Assembly: GCA_021730635.1 (NCBI GenBank) | Contig: JAJNNC010000007.1 | Coordinates: 213,100-277,099 of the forward strand | Direction of reading: 5' to 3' | Origin: Catalimonadaceae bacterium JC749 | GTDB taxonomy: Bacteria > Bacteroidota > Bacteroidia > Cytophagales > Cyclobacteriaceae | Length of the DNA stretch: 64,000 bases | Shown: positions 53,894-62,024 of the stretch, piece after piece | How the letters are laid out: every line of letters starts with the position of its first letter | Position numbering within the stretch: the stretch's first letter is position 1 | Notes under the pieces: generated by a model | What the model saw: the letters and a program-made list of their open reading frames with translations, nothing else | The model's database searches: none | Told to the model about the DNA's origin: nothing | Program-made: the position numbers and the translations under genes

Positions 53894-55213
53894 TCAGGAG
53901 TCGTGCTGTAAGATCACCTTCCTTTCTTCGCTGAAATTTTCTCCCTTTACCTTAATAATGTAAACTCCTTCAGCCAGGAGCGACACATCCATCTTCCACC
54001 GATCATCTTCCAGAGACACCGGCACTGCAATGCTTTGCCCCTGGAGATCATATAAGAAAATTTCGTAAACATCAGCAGCATCAGGCAGGGTGATATACAG
54101 CATGTGGCTGGCGGGAACCGGAAATATGGCAAAGGCAGTTTGGCAGAATGTCTGAACGTGGTCCTTCACGGCCAGGCGAATTTCTTCTAACCGGGCATAC
54201 AAATTGGCCCCAGGGCATGCCGTGGCACAGCCATTCCGATGTCCGGCTATTACATCCAGCGAAGGATTCGCAGCATGTGGGATTTTGTTGAAAGGGTTCA
54301 GGTTTTCCTTGTTTACTTTCCAGGCAGTCAGATGAATCAGGGAAGCCAGCGAGGCTTCCGTAGGAACTGCAGTTTCGTAGTTTCCCAACAGGCAAATGCC
54401 CATGGTACCGGTATTTTGCCCGCAAAAATGCGCTCCCCGGATATTGTCCCGGTCTACGGCTTGTCCTCCCGGGCTCCTGCCTTCAAAGATGGTCCCATCC
54501 TGGGCAATCAGATAATTATAGCCAATGTCGGACCAACCCCGGTCCATCGTATGAAAGAGATAAATATTCCGCACCACATTCTCATAATCCGTACTGGTAT
54601 TGGAACCTGCCGAATGGTGCACAATGACATGCTGAACAACTGAGGTGGCTCGCTGATATTCCGGAGCGGGTAAGCCTTCCCTCCATACTTCCTGTTCGAT
54701 CAGAGCAGGTTCCGAACACCCTTCAGCCTGTCCAAATGGCTCCTGACTCTCTTTTCTCTGCCTGAGGGTACCCTTTTGACCTGTCATGGCATTCATAAAA
54801 GAAAATATGACTTTTCCCCGAATCAGGCCCGGACCAAACAAAACCTGCTGCACCGGTTGTTCTATAATAACAAGGTTGGCCTGCTTCAGCGTATCATCAA
54901 CAGGCTGGTGCTCATCTTGCTGGAGCCAGAAGGTGTCTTGCTCGCTGATGATATAAGCTCCCTCAAAAGTCTGAGAAGGATCAATACGCAGGCTCAGGCT
55001 GGTAAAAGCAAAGCCCGGATTCACCCGGTAAGACTTTTGCGGCTTGACCGTTGCAGTTTGGCGACTATAGTATGTACCTTTGCGCAGGATTTCCCGGGTG
55101 TGTAGCCTGGCATGATTTTGGGCATACATCAGCGTAGGTATCCAGGTAAGAGTGAAAAGCAGTAAAAACTTTCTGGCTTGAGCTGAAAAAAAAGAGGTAG
55201 CTGGTGAGCACAT
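53894..55213 (-). CDS. Secreted N-acetylmuramoyl-L-alanine amidase (PGRP-type) with T9SS tail
   Basis: Starting at the ATG at 55213 (MCSPATSFF, then a hydrophobic signal ending MYAQ) gives 439 residues; the frame opens at 55294. The amidase/PGRP domain (about residues 200-355) has VIVHHSAGSN (zinc His), GYNYLIAQDGTIFEGRSPG, GICLLGNY, and AGHRNGCATACPG (second zinc His and Cys). A type A T9SS tail (about 365-439, FAIFPVPASHMLY, EGVYIIKV) follows. It should cut the peptide from peptidoglycan on other cells or at the surface, since T9SS export takes it outside. It overlaps nothing and is divergent from a lipoprotein gene. Confidence 0.88.
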   Translation of the reverse strand: MCSPATSFFSAQARKFLLLFTLTWIPTLMYAQNHARLHTREILRKGTYYSRQTATVKPQKSYRVNPGFAFTSLSLRIDPSQTFEGAYIISEQDTFWLQQDEHQPVDDTLKQANLVIIEQPVQQVLFGPGLIRGKVIFSFMNAMTGQKGTLRQRKESQEPFGQAEGCSEPALIEQEVWREGLPAPEYQRATSVVQHVIVHHSAGSNTSTDYENVVRNIYLFHTMDRGWSDIGYNYLIAQDGTIFEGRSPGGQAVDRDNIRGAHFCGQNTGTMGICLLGNYETAVPTEASLASLIHLTAWKVNKENLNPFNKIPHAANPSLDVIAGHRNGCATACPGANLYARLEEIRLAVKDHVQTFCQTAFAIFPVPASHMLYITLPDAADVYEIFLYDLQGQSIAVPVSLEDDRWKMDVSLLAEGVYIIKVKGENFSEERKVILQHDS

Positions 55214-55314
55214 ATTGCTATTACAAAAAATATAAAACAAATATGAAATTCTTCCTGATGAAGACCATTCCAAATTATTATTTATTATCAACAATAGTAC
55301 AAACCTTATTGAAC

Positions 55315-55701
55315 ATGAAGAAAAAATTATCTGTTTTTCTGGTATTATTAATTCTCAGTTGCCAGTCTGTACCTTCCGCCAGTGTACCCGAAGCGGATGG
55401 TGCTCCCATTCAATTATTGAAAACTTCTTTGGAAATCACAGTACGGGATAATCTGGGTAACATTGTAGAAGGAGCTGAAGTACAAATATTCAATACCAAA
55501 GAAGAATATCAGAAAGAGGAAAACTCGATCCAGGGACTAAAAACAACAGATAATAAAGGGCGTGTAAAATTTACAGACCTGGATGCTAAAGAGTACTATG
55601 TGAACGTTGAAAAAGGAGATTTAAACAATTATGGTGCTGGCATCAAAACAGATGAACTGGTGCCCAAAAGAGGCAATAAGGTTACTATTATCATAGAATA
55701 A
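55315..55701 (+). CDS. Small lipoprotein with carboxypeptidase-regulatory-like domain
   Basis: From the ATG at 55315 (MKKKLSVFLVLLILSC) the protein has 128 residues; the lipobox is LILSC with Cys16. The upstream frame to 55204 is an unlike extension. The rest (about 45-128) is a CarboxypepD_reg/SdrD-type beta domain (LEITVRDNLGNIVEGAEVQI, GRVKFTDLDAKEYYVNVEKG). Its stop is directly followed by the thioesterase ATG, so the genes are coupled. Function unknown. Confidence 0.75.
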   Translation: MKKKLSVFLVLLILSCQSVPSASVPEADGAPIQLLKTSLEITVRDNLGNIVEGAEVQIFNTKEEYQKEENSIQGLKTTDNKGRVKFTDLDAKEYYVNVEKGDLNNYGAGIKTDELVPKRGNKVTIIIE

Positions 55702-56133
55702 ATGATTACACTGGCAGATTTAGGGCAATACCGCTTTCAATTTACCATACAAACCCGGTATTCTGATATGGATATGCTGGGTCATGCCAACAATGCTGTA
55801 TATCTGACCTATTTAGAGCTGGCCCGGCTTGAGTATTTTAAGGTAGTAAGCCAGCAGCAGTGGAGCGAAGTGGCCCTGGTGCTGGCGCATGCCAGTATGG
55901 ATTTTAAGCGGCCGCTGTTGCCTTATGATCAGCCGGTTGCTTATATCCGTACCACACGTCTGGGTAATAGCAGTCTGACTATGGAGAATATCATTACCGA
56001 CCCAACGGCAGACAAACTATTTTTCACAGCAACTATGGTAATGGTAGCCATTGATGTCAAAAGCGGAAGGCCTGTGCCTATTCCGGAAGTGGAGAAACAA
56101 AAAATTACACAATATGAACCTGCATTATCTTAA
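55702..56133 (+). CDS. Acyl-CoA thioesterase (hot-dog fold, YbgC/4HBT type)
   Basis: A 143-residue thioesterase. The YbgC/4HBT signature is clear: RYSDMDMLGHANNAVYLTYLE (about residues 18-38), with the catalytic Asp22 and the following HxN segment. The rest is a single hot-dog domain (MDFKRPLLPYDQ, TRLGNSSLTMENII). It hydrolyses an acyl-CoA; the substrate is unknown. It is the middle gene of a three-gene unit with two lipoproteins, starting right after the previous stop and overlapping the next start by 20 bp. Confidence 0.9.
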   Translation: MITLADLGQYRFQFTIQTRYSDMDMLGHANNAVYLTYLELARLEYFKVVSQQQWSEVALVLAHASMDFKRPLLPYDQPVAYIRTTRLGNSSLTMENIITDPTADKLFFTATMVMVAIDVKSGRPVPIPEVEKQKITQYEPALS

Positions 56134-56590
56134 TCTGAAATCTATACTTTGGGTGCTGGCTTTATGTTTAAGCATTGTAGCCTGCAAACCGCCTGTCGCC
56201 CCTGAGTTTGAAGGCGTAAAAAATTTGAAAATTGATGTAGAAGGGCTGTCAGGCGCCCATATCAACGGAGATGCTATTTTTTTTAACTCCAACAACAAAA
56301 AGATCAAAATTAAAGGCGTCGACGTGGAGGTGTCGGTCGATAATAAGAAAGTGAAGGATATCGCAAGAGAATATGATATTACAGCCATGCCCAACAGTCA
56401 GTTTACCGTTCCGATTGATGTGACGCTTTCTTTGAAAGACCTGAACATGGGATTGCTAAGCACCGCTATGAGCATGCTGAATGGGGAAGAAAAACGGGTA
56501 CGCTACAAAGGAAAAGCCCGGGTGCAAGTATATGGCGTAAGCTTCAATGTTCCTTTTGATTATGAAGACGAAGTGACGATCAAATTATAA
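56114..56590 (+). CDS. LEA type 2-like lipoprotein
   Basis: The ATG at 56114 (MNLHYLNLKSILWVLALCLS) gives 158 residues, and its lipobox is SIVAC with Cys25. The frame begins upstream at 56051, but that part lies inside the thioesterase. The beta-rich body has the LEA_2/WHy-type pattern (VDVEVSVDNKKVKDI, FTVPIDVTLSLKDLN, YKGKARVQVYGVSFNVPF). It is expected on the periplasmic face of the outer membrane. Its start overlaps the thioesterase stop by 20 bp, indicating translational coupling. Confidence 0.75.
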   Translation: MNLHYLNLKSILWVLALCLSIVACKPPVAPEFEGVKNLKIDVEGLSGAHINGDAIFFNSNNKKIKIKGVDVEVSVDNKKVKDIAREYDITAMPNSQFTVPIDVTLSLKDLNMGLLSTAMSMLNGEEKRVRYKGKARVQVYGVSFNVPFDYEDEVTIKL

Positions 56591-56646
56591 AAGGCTCCCA
56601 TGTTCTCCTATCGTCCTTGTGCAGATGCCTGAACATGGGATTCCAT

Positions 56647-57525
56647 TCAGAAATTCCAGTAGTCGTCCATCGTTATTTCTTTCAGTTGCAGGTTACGCCC
56701 ATCCCAGGTGGACTGTTTCAGCAAAATATTAGGATACTCCCCGGCAAACCAGTACTCATTGGTTTTCTCACTGTCTAACTGAACACTTACCTTCCAGACT
56801 TTCTGCTCCTGGCTGAGATCATACGAGGTATCCAGCGACAGTTCGTCCTCACTGCTTACAGTAAAAGTAGCCTGGTAGATAGCAGGTTTAGTCGCTTTGC
56901 TGCTGATCTGAGATTCAGCCACAGCCTGCTGAAACTGCAATCCATCGGCAAACTTCAAAGCCCGCAACGAATGCGATAACTGATCCTCAAACAGTATATT
57001 TCCTTCCATAGTCTCTTTACCAATGCCTTGAGCGTCCCAGTAGCTGTTATACCCAAACTCGTAGTCACGGCCTTCACTTAAAAAGTACTTCGAGGTGGTG
57101 CCGCACCACTCCTGAGAAGTATTGACCAGTTTATGGATAGTAGACGGCTGCTGTCTTTTGTAAAACAGGCTCGTCATATAGTGGTAGGGATAGTTATCGG
57201 TAGGAATGCGGGCAAACTTATTGATTTTCATCACATCAAATAAGTCTTTCCGTTCGTAATCGTCGGTTTTTACCTGAAATTCCTCATTGAAGGTTTCTTT
57301 CACCAGAATATAGACATATTCAAACTGACGCTCTTTGTTATAGACTACTCTTTGGGCATCGTATTTGGCTACCTCAGCCACTCCCTGGTCCCATCGGCTA
57401 TCCATCGCCCAATCCGCATTAAAATACTCAGCAGCATCCACTGTATGGTCGGCCGCGCTATCCGTACAGGCATACAATCCTGCCAGCATAGCAATGAAGA
57501 GCAGATATATCTGAAACTTATACAT
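56647..57525 (-). CDS. Lipoprotein of unknown function, last gene of the arsenosugar operon
   Basis: A 292-residue lipoprotein: the signal ends in GLYAC, with Cys20 for lipidation. The body has repeated strands and a few Trp-rich motifs (SQEWCGTTSKYFL, EYWFAGEYPNILLKQSTWDG), typical of a beta-sandwich. I do not recognise a family. It starts 11 bp after the macro-domain gene stop and is co-directional with ArsS, so it shares that operon. A role in the arsenosugar route is only suggested by position. Confidence 0.6.
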   Translation of the reverse strand: MYKFQIYLLFIAMLAGLYACTDSAADHTVDAAEYFNADWAMDSRWDQGVAEVAKYDAQRVVYNKERQFEYVYILVKETFNEEFQVKTDDYERKDLFDVMKINKFARIPTDNYPYHYMTSLFYKRQQPSTIHKLVNTSQEWCGTTSKYFLSEGRDYEFGYNSYWDAQGIGKETMEGNILFEDQLSHSLRALKFADGLQFQQAVAESQISSKATKPAIYQATFTVSSEDELSLDTSYDLSQEQKVWKVSVQLDSEKTNEYWFAGEYPNILLKQSTWDGRNLQLKEITMDDYWNF

Positions 57526-57536
57526 AGCTTATTTTT

Positions 57537-58058
57537 TTATCGTAAGAATTCTTCAAAAACCTGTCGGTCCCGTTCACTGTACAACACGAACCGGATATGT
57601 TTTACCGCTTTGAGGGAAGGAATCTCCTGCAGCACCGTATGGATGATAACCTGAGCGGCTTCTTGTAAAGGGTAACCAAAGATTCCGGTAGAGATCGCCG
57701 GAAAAGCAATAGAACTGATTTTGTTTTCCTCGGCTAAGCGCAACGCTTCACGGTAACAGGAAGCCAACAGTTTGTCTTCCGGCTGATCCTGCCTATACAC
57801 AGGGCCTAGGCAATGGATAACCCAGCGGTTGGGTAAATGAAAGCCAGCCGTAATCACTGCCTGGCCGGGTTTGATAGGGGCCAAGGCCCTGCCAGCTTTT
57901 TCTAGTTCCGGACCGGCAGCACGGTGAATAGCTCCGGCTACCCCACCGCCTGTACGCAACTGCGCGTTGGCTGCATTCACTACAGCCTCCATATCCTGCT
58001 GAGCAGCGATGTCGCCCTGTGTTATCTCTACTTTCACGGCTGAAAAAGTCTTTTCCAT
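57537..58058 (-). CDS. Macro-domain protein (ADP-ribose-binding type)
   Basis: A 173-residue stand-alone macro domain. The binding motifs are clear: VVNAANAQLRTGGGVAGAIH (about residues 26-45) and FPAISTGIFGYPL (about 127-139), as in MacroD-type ADP-ribose/O-acetyl-ADP-ribose hydrolases. It lies 30 bp after the TIGR04282 transferase gene, within the ArsS operon. Macro domains bind adenosine-diphosphate-ribose-like ligands, and ArsS makes an arsenic-bearing adenosine, so a role in nucleoside processing is a possible link. That link is speculative. Confidence 0.9.
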   Translation of the reverse strand: MEKTFSAVKVEITQGDIAAQQDMEAVVNAANAQLRTGGGVAGAIHRAAGPELEKAGRALAPIKPGQAVITAGFHLPNRWVIHCLGPVYRQDQPEDKLLASCYREALRLAEENKISSIAFPAISTGIFGYPLQEAAQVIIHTVLQEIPSLKAVKHIRFVLYSERDRQVFEEFLR

Positions 58059-58088
58059 AGCAAAAAATGATTAATATATATCCAAAGA

Positions 58089-58676
58089 CTATTGCATTGT
58101 TTTCAGGTCTTCTTCCTCATCCACATCAATCAGTTCTGTTAAAAGCGCATAGCGCAAGTCAGCGTTTTTTATGGCGGCCAACGTTTGATCCAATACAGAA
58201 GAAGTACTCCAGGCCTTGTCTTTGAAAAGAGAAACCTGCAGCTGTCTCATTCCGATCAGGTAATAACCGCCATCCTGCGCGGGTCCGAGGACTACATCCT
58301 GATCCATCAGTTTTTGAAAAGCTTCTTCCAGCATGGCAGTGGTAAGCTGGTAACAATCGCTACCAATGAGGCAAATGCGCTGATAACCCTGCGCAAAACC
58401 ATTCTGAAACGCCTGCATCATCCTTATGCCCAGATCCCCTTCCGACTGAAGCGCTTTCTGAAAATGATTTTCTTCCCACAGATCTCCCTGCTGTATTTCC
58501 GGTGTATAATATACTATTTTGGTGCTTGCCAGCGGCAAGGCAATGTCATGGGTATGCTGCAACAACTGCCGGTAAATTTCCAGTGCCTTGTGCTCACCTA
58601 CCGTAGCTGCCAGGCGCGTTTTCACCTTTCCCAGTGCAGGATTCTTCACAAAAATAATCAGTAGCGTTTCAGTCAT
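58089..58676 (-). CDS. TIGR04282-type arsenosugar biosynthesis glycosyltransferase (DUF2064)
   Basis: A 195-residue nucleotidyl/glycosyltransferase-like protein of the DUF2064 family. It starts MTETLLIIFVKNPALGKVKT, has GSDCYQL (about 106-112) as the metal-binding region, and VLGPAQDGGYYLIGM (about 128-142). Members of this size are annotated TIGR04282 arsenosugar biosynthesis glycosyltransferases because of their gene neighbourhood. It overlaps the rhodanese gene by 8 bp. Its donor and acceptor are unknown. Confidence 0.85.
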   Translation of the reverse strand: MTETLLIIFVKNPALGKVKTRLAATVGEHKALEIYRQLLQHTHDIALPLASTKIVYYTPEIQQGDLWEENHFQKALQSEGDLGIRMMQAFQNGFAQGYQRICLIGSDCYQLTTAMLEEAFQKLMDQDVVLGPAQDGGYYLIGMRQLQVSLFKDKAWSTSSVLDQTLAAIKNADLRYALLTELIDVDEEEDLKTMQ

Positions 58677-59073
58677 TCGTAATCTTGTATCCTTGCTCTT
58701 TCCAGGCCTGAATGCCTCCTTCCAGGTTTTTCACCCGTTTGTAACCGGCATTGATCAGCTGTTGGGCTACCTGATGGCTACGCCCTCCTTTTTTGCAGTA
58801 AACAACAATTTTATCGTCCTTGGAAATATCGGCTACCTCTTCCAGCCTGAATGTCTCAAAATTGACAAAGCGGGCATTTTCCAGGTGCCCTTCCTGGTAT
58901 TCTTCCGGTGAACGGGTATCCAGAATAATGACCTCGGACTGTATTTCAGCTAACTCCTCTGGCTGAATTTGAGGAACGGAAGGAGCCCGGTCTGTTTGTT
59001 GCCCATAAACGGTGGAAAAAAAGCAGATAAATATTCCACCAACCAAAAGGATCAGACGCTGTGCATATAGCAT
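58669..59073 (-). CDS. Secreted rhodanese-like protein
   Basis: A 134-residue rhodanese with a signal peptide (hydrophobic residues 7-22, ending VYGQQ). The rhodanese domain (about 37-132) has LDTRSPEEYQEGHLENARFV and the active-site loop CKKGGRS with Cys in the sulphur-acceptor position (about residue 93). It would work in the periplasm, a surprise for an operon of cytoplasmic arsenic enzymes. It is 95 bp after ArsS and overlaps the TIGR04282 gene. Confidence 0.88.
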   Translation of the reverse strand: MLYAQRLILLVGGIFICFFSTVYGQQTDRAPSVPQIQPEELAEIQSEVIILDTRSPEEYQEGHLENARFVNFETFRLEEVADISKDDKIVVYCKKGGRSHQVAQQLINAGYKRVKNLEGGIQAWKEQGYKITND

Positions 59074-59168
59074 TGTATAAAAAATTAAGTAATAATAGTC
59101 TGTTAAAATAACAACAAAAAAGAGAAAGGAAAATTCCGGATCGGGTCATGCCTCCTGCCTGTGATACC

Positions 59169-60221
59169 TCAGGTGGTGGAACCGCCACAACTGGAACCGG
59201 CACCGGCCGTACAGCCGTAACAATGCTGATTGATGACAATTTCCCGCTGATCCAGGGCTTCCTTTTCATAGGTGCTGATATGCTGCGGATACGTTTCTTT
59301 TACTTTCAGATCCAGCATTTGGTTAAAATCACAGTCGTAGAGAAAACCATCCCAACCCACAGAAATCGTATTGCGGCACATCACTCCGGCAGCAGCGGCA
59401 GGATTAAAAGCGGCTACCAGCTTTTCCATATAACTTTCATAGTTGCCACTTTGCAGCAGATAGTCCAGGAATCGACTGATCGGCATGTTGGTGATGGTGT
59501 AGAGGCTGTTAAAATCTACCTGGTACTGCTGTTTCAGCTTGCGTTTGAACTCCTTCTCCAACGACTTTTGTGAGGAAGGCAGAAAAGCTCCCGCAGGATT
59601 ATAGACCAGATGCAGGGAGAGGCCTGTTCCTTCCTGTCCATAGCCCACAGCGTTTAACTGTTGCAAAGCCCGGATAGATTTTTCAAAAACACCTTCTCCC
59701 CGTTGGGCATCCGTCCGGGAAGCAGAAAAATGGGGTAAGGAAGAAACCACTTCCACCTGGTGCTGGCGGTAAAAGGCAGGCAGGTCATAATATTTAGGGT
59801 GAGCCAGTACGATGGTCAGGTTGCAGCGCACAATAATCTTTTTGCCTAAACCGGAGACCTGTTCAACAAACCAGCGGAAATGAGGGTTCATCTCCGGGGC
59901 GCCGCCGGTGAGATCTACTGTATGGATTCCTTTGCCTTCCCGGATTACGCGTAAACATTGTTCCATCACTTCACGCGGCATGATTTCCTTCCGATCCGGC
60001 CCTGCATCCACATGGCAGTGTTTGCATGTCTGGTTACACATTTTTCCCAGGTTGACCTGAAAGATTTCAACGCCTGTAGAGGTAAGCGGCAGCAAGGCAA
60101 TCTCCTGCAATTTATCTCCAAACTTAGGGATATGCGCCCCTTTCTGATCTTCACGGTTCAGTACTTTTAACTGAACAAAGCTGTCTGATAACTCGTGATG
60201 TTGTCTTTTGAGTGAGGGCAT
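59169..60221 (-). CDS. arsS: Arsenosugar biosynthesis radical SAM enzyme ArsS
   Basis: A 350-residue radical SAM protein. The cluster motif CNQTCKHC is at Cys62, Cys66, Cys69, and the C-terminal part has the ArsS signature HCYGCTAGAGSSCGG (about 333-347). ArsS joins dimethylarsenite to 5'-deoxyadenosine, making 5'-deoxy-5'-dimethylarsinoyl-adenosine, a first step to arsenosugars. Its stop lies 95 bp before the rhodanese gene and its start 3 bp after the CMD-like gene. The arsenic donor could be supplied by the ArsM enzyme at 20 kb. Confidence 0.93.
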   Translation of the reverse strand: MPSLKRQHHELSDSFVQLKVLNREDQKGAHIPKFGDKLQEIALLPLTSTGVEIFQVNLGKMCNQTCKHCHVDAGPDRKEIMPREVMEQCLRVIREGKGIHTVDLTGGAPEMNPHFRWFVEQVSGLGKKIIVRCNLTIVLAHPKYYDLPAFYRQHQVEVVSSLPHFSASRTDAQRGEGVFEKSIRALQQLNAVGYGQEGTGLSLHLVYNPAGAFLPSSQKSLEKEFKRKLKQQYQVDFNSLYTITNMPISRFLDYLLQSGNYESYMEKLVAAFNPAAAAGVMCRNTISVGWDGFLYDCDFNQMLDLKVKETYPQHISTYEKEALDQREIVINQHCYGCTAGAGSSCGGSTT

Positions 60222-60224
60222 AGG

Positions 60225-60560
60225 TTACATAGAAATTTCTTTGGCTTTGTTCATCATCTGCACACCATGAACCAGCGAAGCACCGCCACGGATGGCTGCG
60301 GCCACATGAATGGCTTCCATCATTTCGCCATTGGTAGAACCTTTTTGCAACGATTCTGTCGTGTAGGCATCGATACAGTAAGGACACTGAATGGCATGGG
60401 ATACTGCCAGGGCAATCAGTGCTTTTTCTCTTTCGCTCAACTCACCTTCTTTGAAGACGTCGGCATAATAGTCAAAGAATTTTTTGGCCAGATTCGGTTC
60501 AAATTCTCCTATATTTCCAAACTTCGACAGGTCGGCAGGATTGTAATAAGTTTTCTCCAT
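60225..60560 (-). CDS. Arsenosugar biosynthesis-associated CMD/AhpD-like protein
   Basis: The ATG at 60560 (MEKTYYNPADLSKFGNI) gives 111 residues; a TTG at 60575 would add five. The carboxymuconolactone decarboxylase/AhpD core has the redox pair CPYC (Cys59 and Cys62), followed by DAYT where AhpD usually has a His, and AIHVAAAIRGG (about residues 83-93). Close relatives are annotated arsenosugar biosynthesis-associated peroxidase-like proteins. It is immediately upstream of arsS (3 bp gap), so the two are co-translated. The redox role is a family inference. Confidence 0.88.
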   Translation of the reverse strand: MEKTYYNPADLSKFGNIGEFEPNLAKKFFDYYADVFKEGELSEREKALIALAVSHAIQCPYCIDAYTTESLQKGSTNGEMMEAIHVAAAIRGGASLVHGVQMMNKAKEISM

Positions 60561-60638
60561 AACGCTTAATCGCAAAATATTTTAATAGTGAAAATGCAGG
60601 ATAATTTAACAATAGTTTTCTTTAATAGTTTGTCAGTC

Positions 60639-62024
60639 CTACGGAATGAACGAAATAAAATTAGCTTTTGGATTGCCTTGTTTGCCTAAAATCTGCCAGA
60701 AAGGCCTCTGAGGATCACGAGATAACTCATATACCAGCGTACCCAGCACAATACCATATTCCAGCAGGGTAATCAGGAAGGGCTCCTGGTAACCCTCGGC
60801 GGTATACCCCAGGTAAGAGAAAAAGATCAGCCCAGTCCAGACGATGGTAAAACGATAAGGCGTAAAGATACTGAACGCCAGCAACGGAATGATATACCAG
60901 GGATGCACCGTTGTAGACAACAACAGATAGATCAACAAGACCCACAAAAAAGCAGCAGGCAACTGGCGATGTTTCTCCTTTACGGAAAACCACAGGATCA
61001 GCAGCAAAGTAAATACTGCCAACCCTTTACCAGCCGTACCAATGATATTATAGCCTTTTACCCAAAAGCCTATCTCCCGGACGATATAATAGATACTGGC
61101 ATTAAACTCGAACTTCTGAAAATAAAGCCCCAGGCTCTGGCTCATGCCTGTGATCAGTTCCCGGCTTAACAGCGGAAGAAACAACAGCAAGGTGGTGCAG
61201 CCTACAACCCCATAAAAGTAGAATGCCTTTCGCCACCCTAACCGGCGGAAATATAGGGGCAGCAGGATCAGGGGGATAAGCTTGGTACAAACGGCCAGGG
61301 CAAAGAAGAGGGCTGCGATGAACCGCTGACCCCGGTTAAAGAAATAAAGGCTCGACAACAAAAAGGTAAGCATCAAAGCCTCAAAATGCAGATTCCCCGT
61401 CAGCTCCAGTATCACCAAAGGGTTGAAGGCATACAGCAGCCCATACCGGACCGGCCAACGCACTTGCTGCAAAAGCTGATAGAGCAGGATCAGGTTCAAA
61501 CCTTCAGCCAACAGAATGCAGAGGCGTATCATGATGATACTACCCGTTACAGAATGAGGAAACAGCCAGGTGGCCAGTGAAAAAATCAGTTGGTTGACAG
61601 GCGGATAGATCGTAAAGTAATCCGGCGAGTTAAGCATACGAAAAAGCGTAGTATCGATGCCTGAAAGCTGCTGGTATAGCCCGCTGGCCATGATTTCTGA
61701 GGGCAGGTAAGCAAAAGGATTAATGCCCTGATTCCACAAACGACCATCCCAGATGAAGCGATATACATCATCCGACAGATTGGGTATCGCGGGTAATAGC
61801 AGGAGACGGCACAGAAAGGCAAAGCCGAGAAGCCAGCGTACTAATGAGGCGGACTGTTGCCTTGTATGATAGAGTACCATCAGATAGGCAACGAAGCAAA
61901 CGGTATAGGTACTTAGAAGAGGCAAGCTTTCATGCCGCGCTATACCATACGTGATAAACACCACACCGAAGCCCAGTATCAAGGCTGGTAAAACAACCTG
62001 CCAGGGTAGTCCGGATTTATGCAT
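60639..62024 (-). CDS. GT87/DUF2029-type polyprenol-dependent mannosyltransferase-like protein
   Basis: Using the ATG at 62024 (MHKSGLPWQVVLPALI) the protein has 461 residues; the frame opens at 62063. It has about ten to eleven membrane helices and the DUF2029 motif SDDVYRFIWDGRLWNQGINPF (about 84-104), which includes the acidic pair of GT-C transferases, and YAFNPLVILELTGNLHFEA (about 210-228). GT-C enzymes use polyprenyl-phosphate sugars. The start overlaps the preceding GT2 stop by 8 bp. Confidence 0.82.
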   Translation of the reverse strand: MHKSGLPWQVVLPALILGFGVVFITYGIARHESLPLLSTYTVCFVAYLMVLYHTRQQSASLVRWLLGFAFLCRLLLLPAIPNLSDDVYRFIWDGRLWNQGINPFAYLPSEIMASGLYQQLSGIDTTLFRMLNSPDYFTIYPPVNQLIFSLATWLFPHSVTGSIIMIRLCILLAEGLNLILLYQLLQQVRWPVRYGLLYAFNPLVILELTGNLHFEALMLTFLLSSLYFFNRGQRFIAALFFALAVCTKLIPLILLPLYFRRLGWRKAFYFYGVVGCTTLLLFLPLLSRELITGMSQSLGLYFQKFEFNASIYYIVREIGFWVKGYNIIGTAGKGLAVFTLLLILWFSVKEKHRQLPAAFLWVLLIYLLLSTTVHPWYIIPLLAFSIFTPYRFTIVWTGLIFFSYLGYTAEGYQEPFLITLLEYGIVLGTLVYELSRDPQRPFWQILGKQGNPKANFISFIP

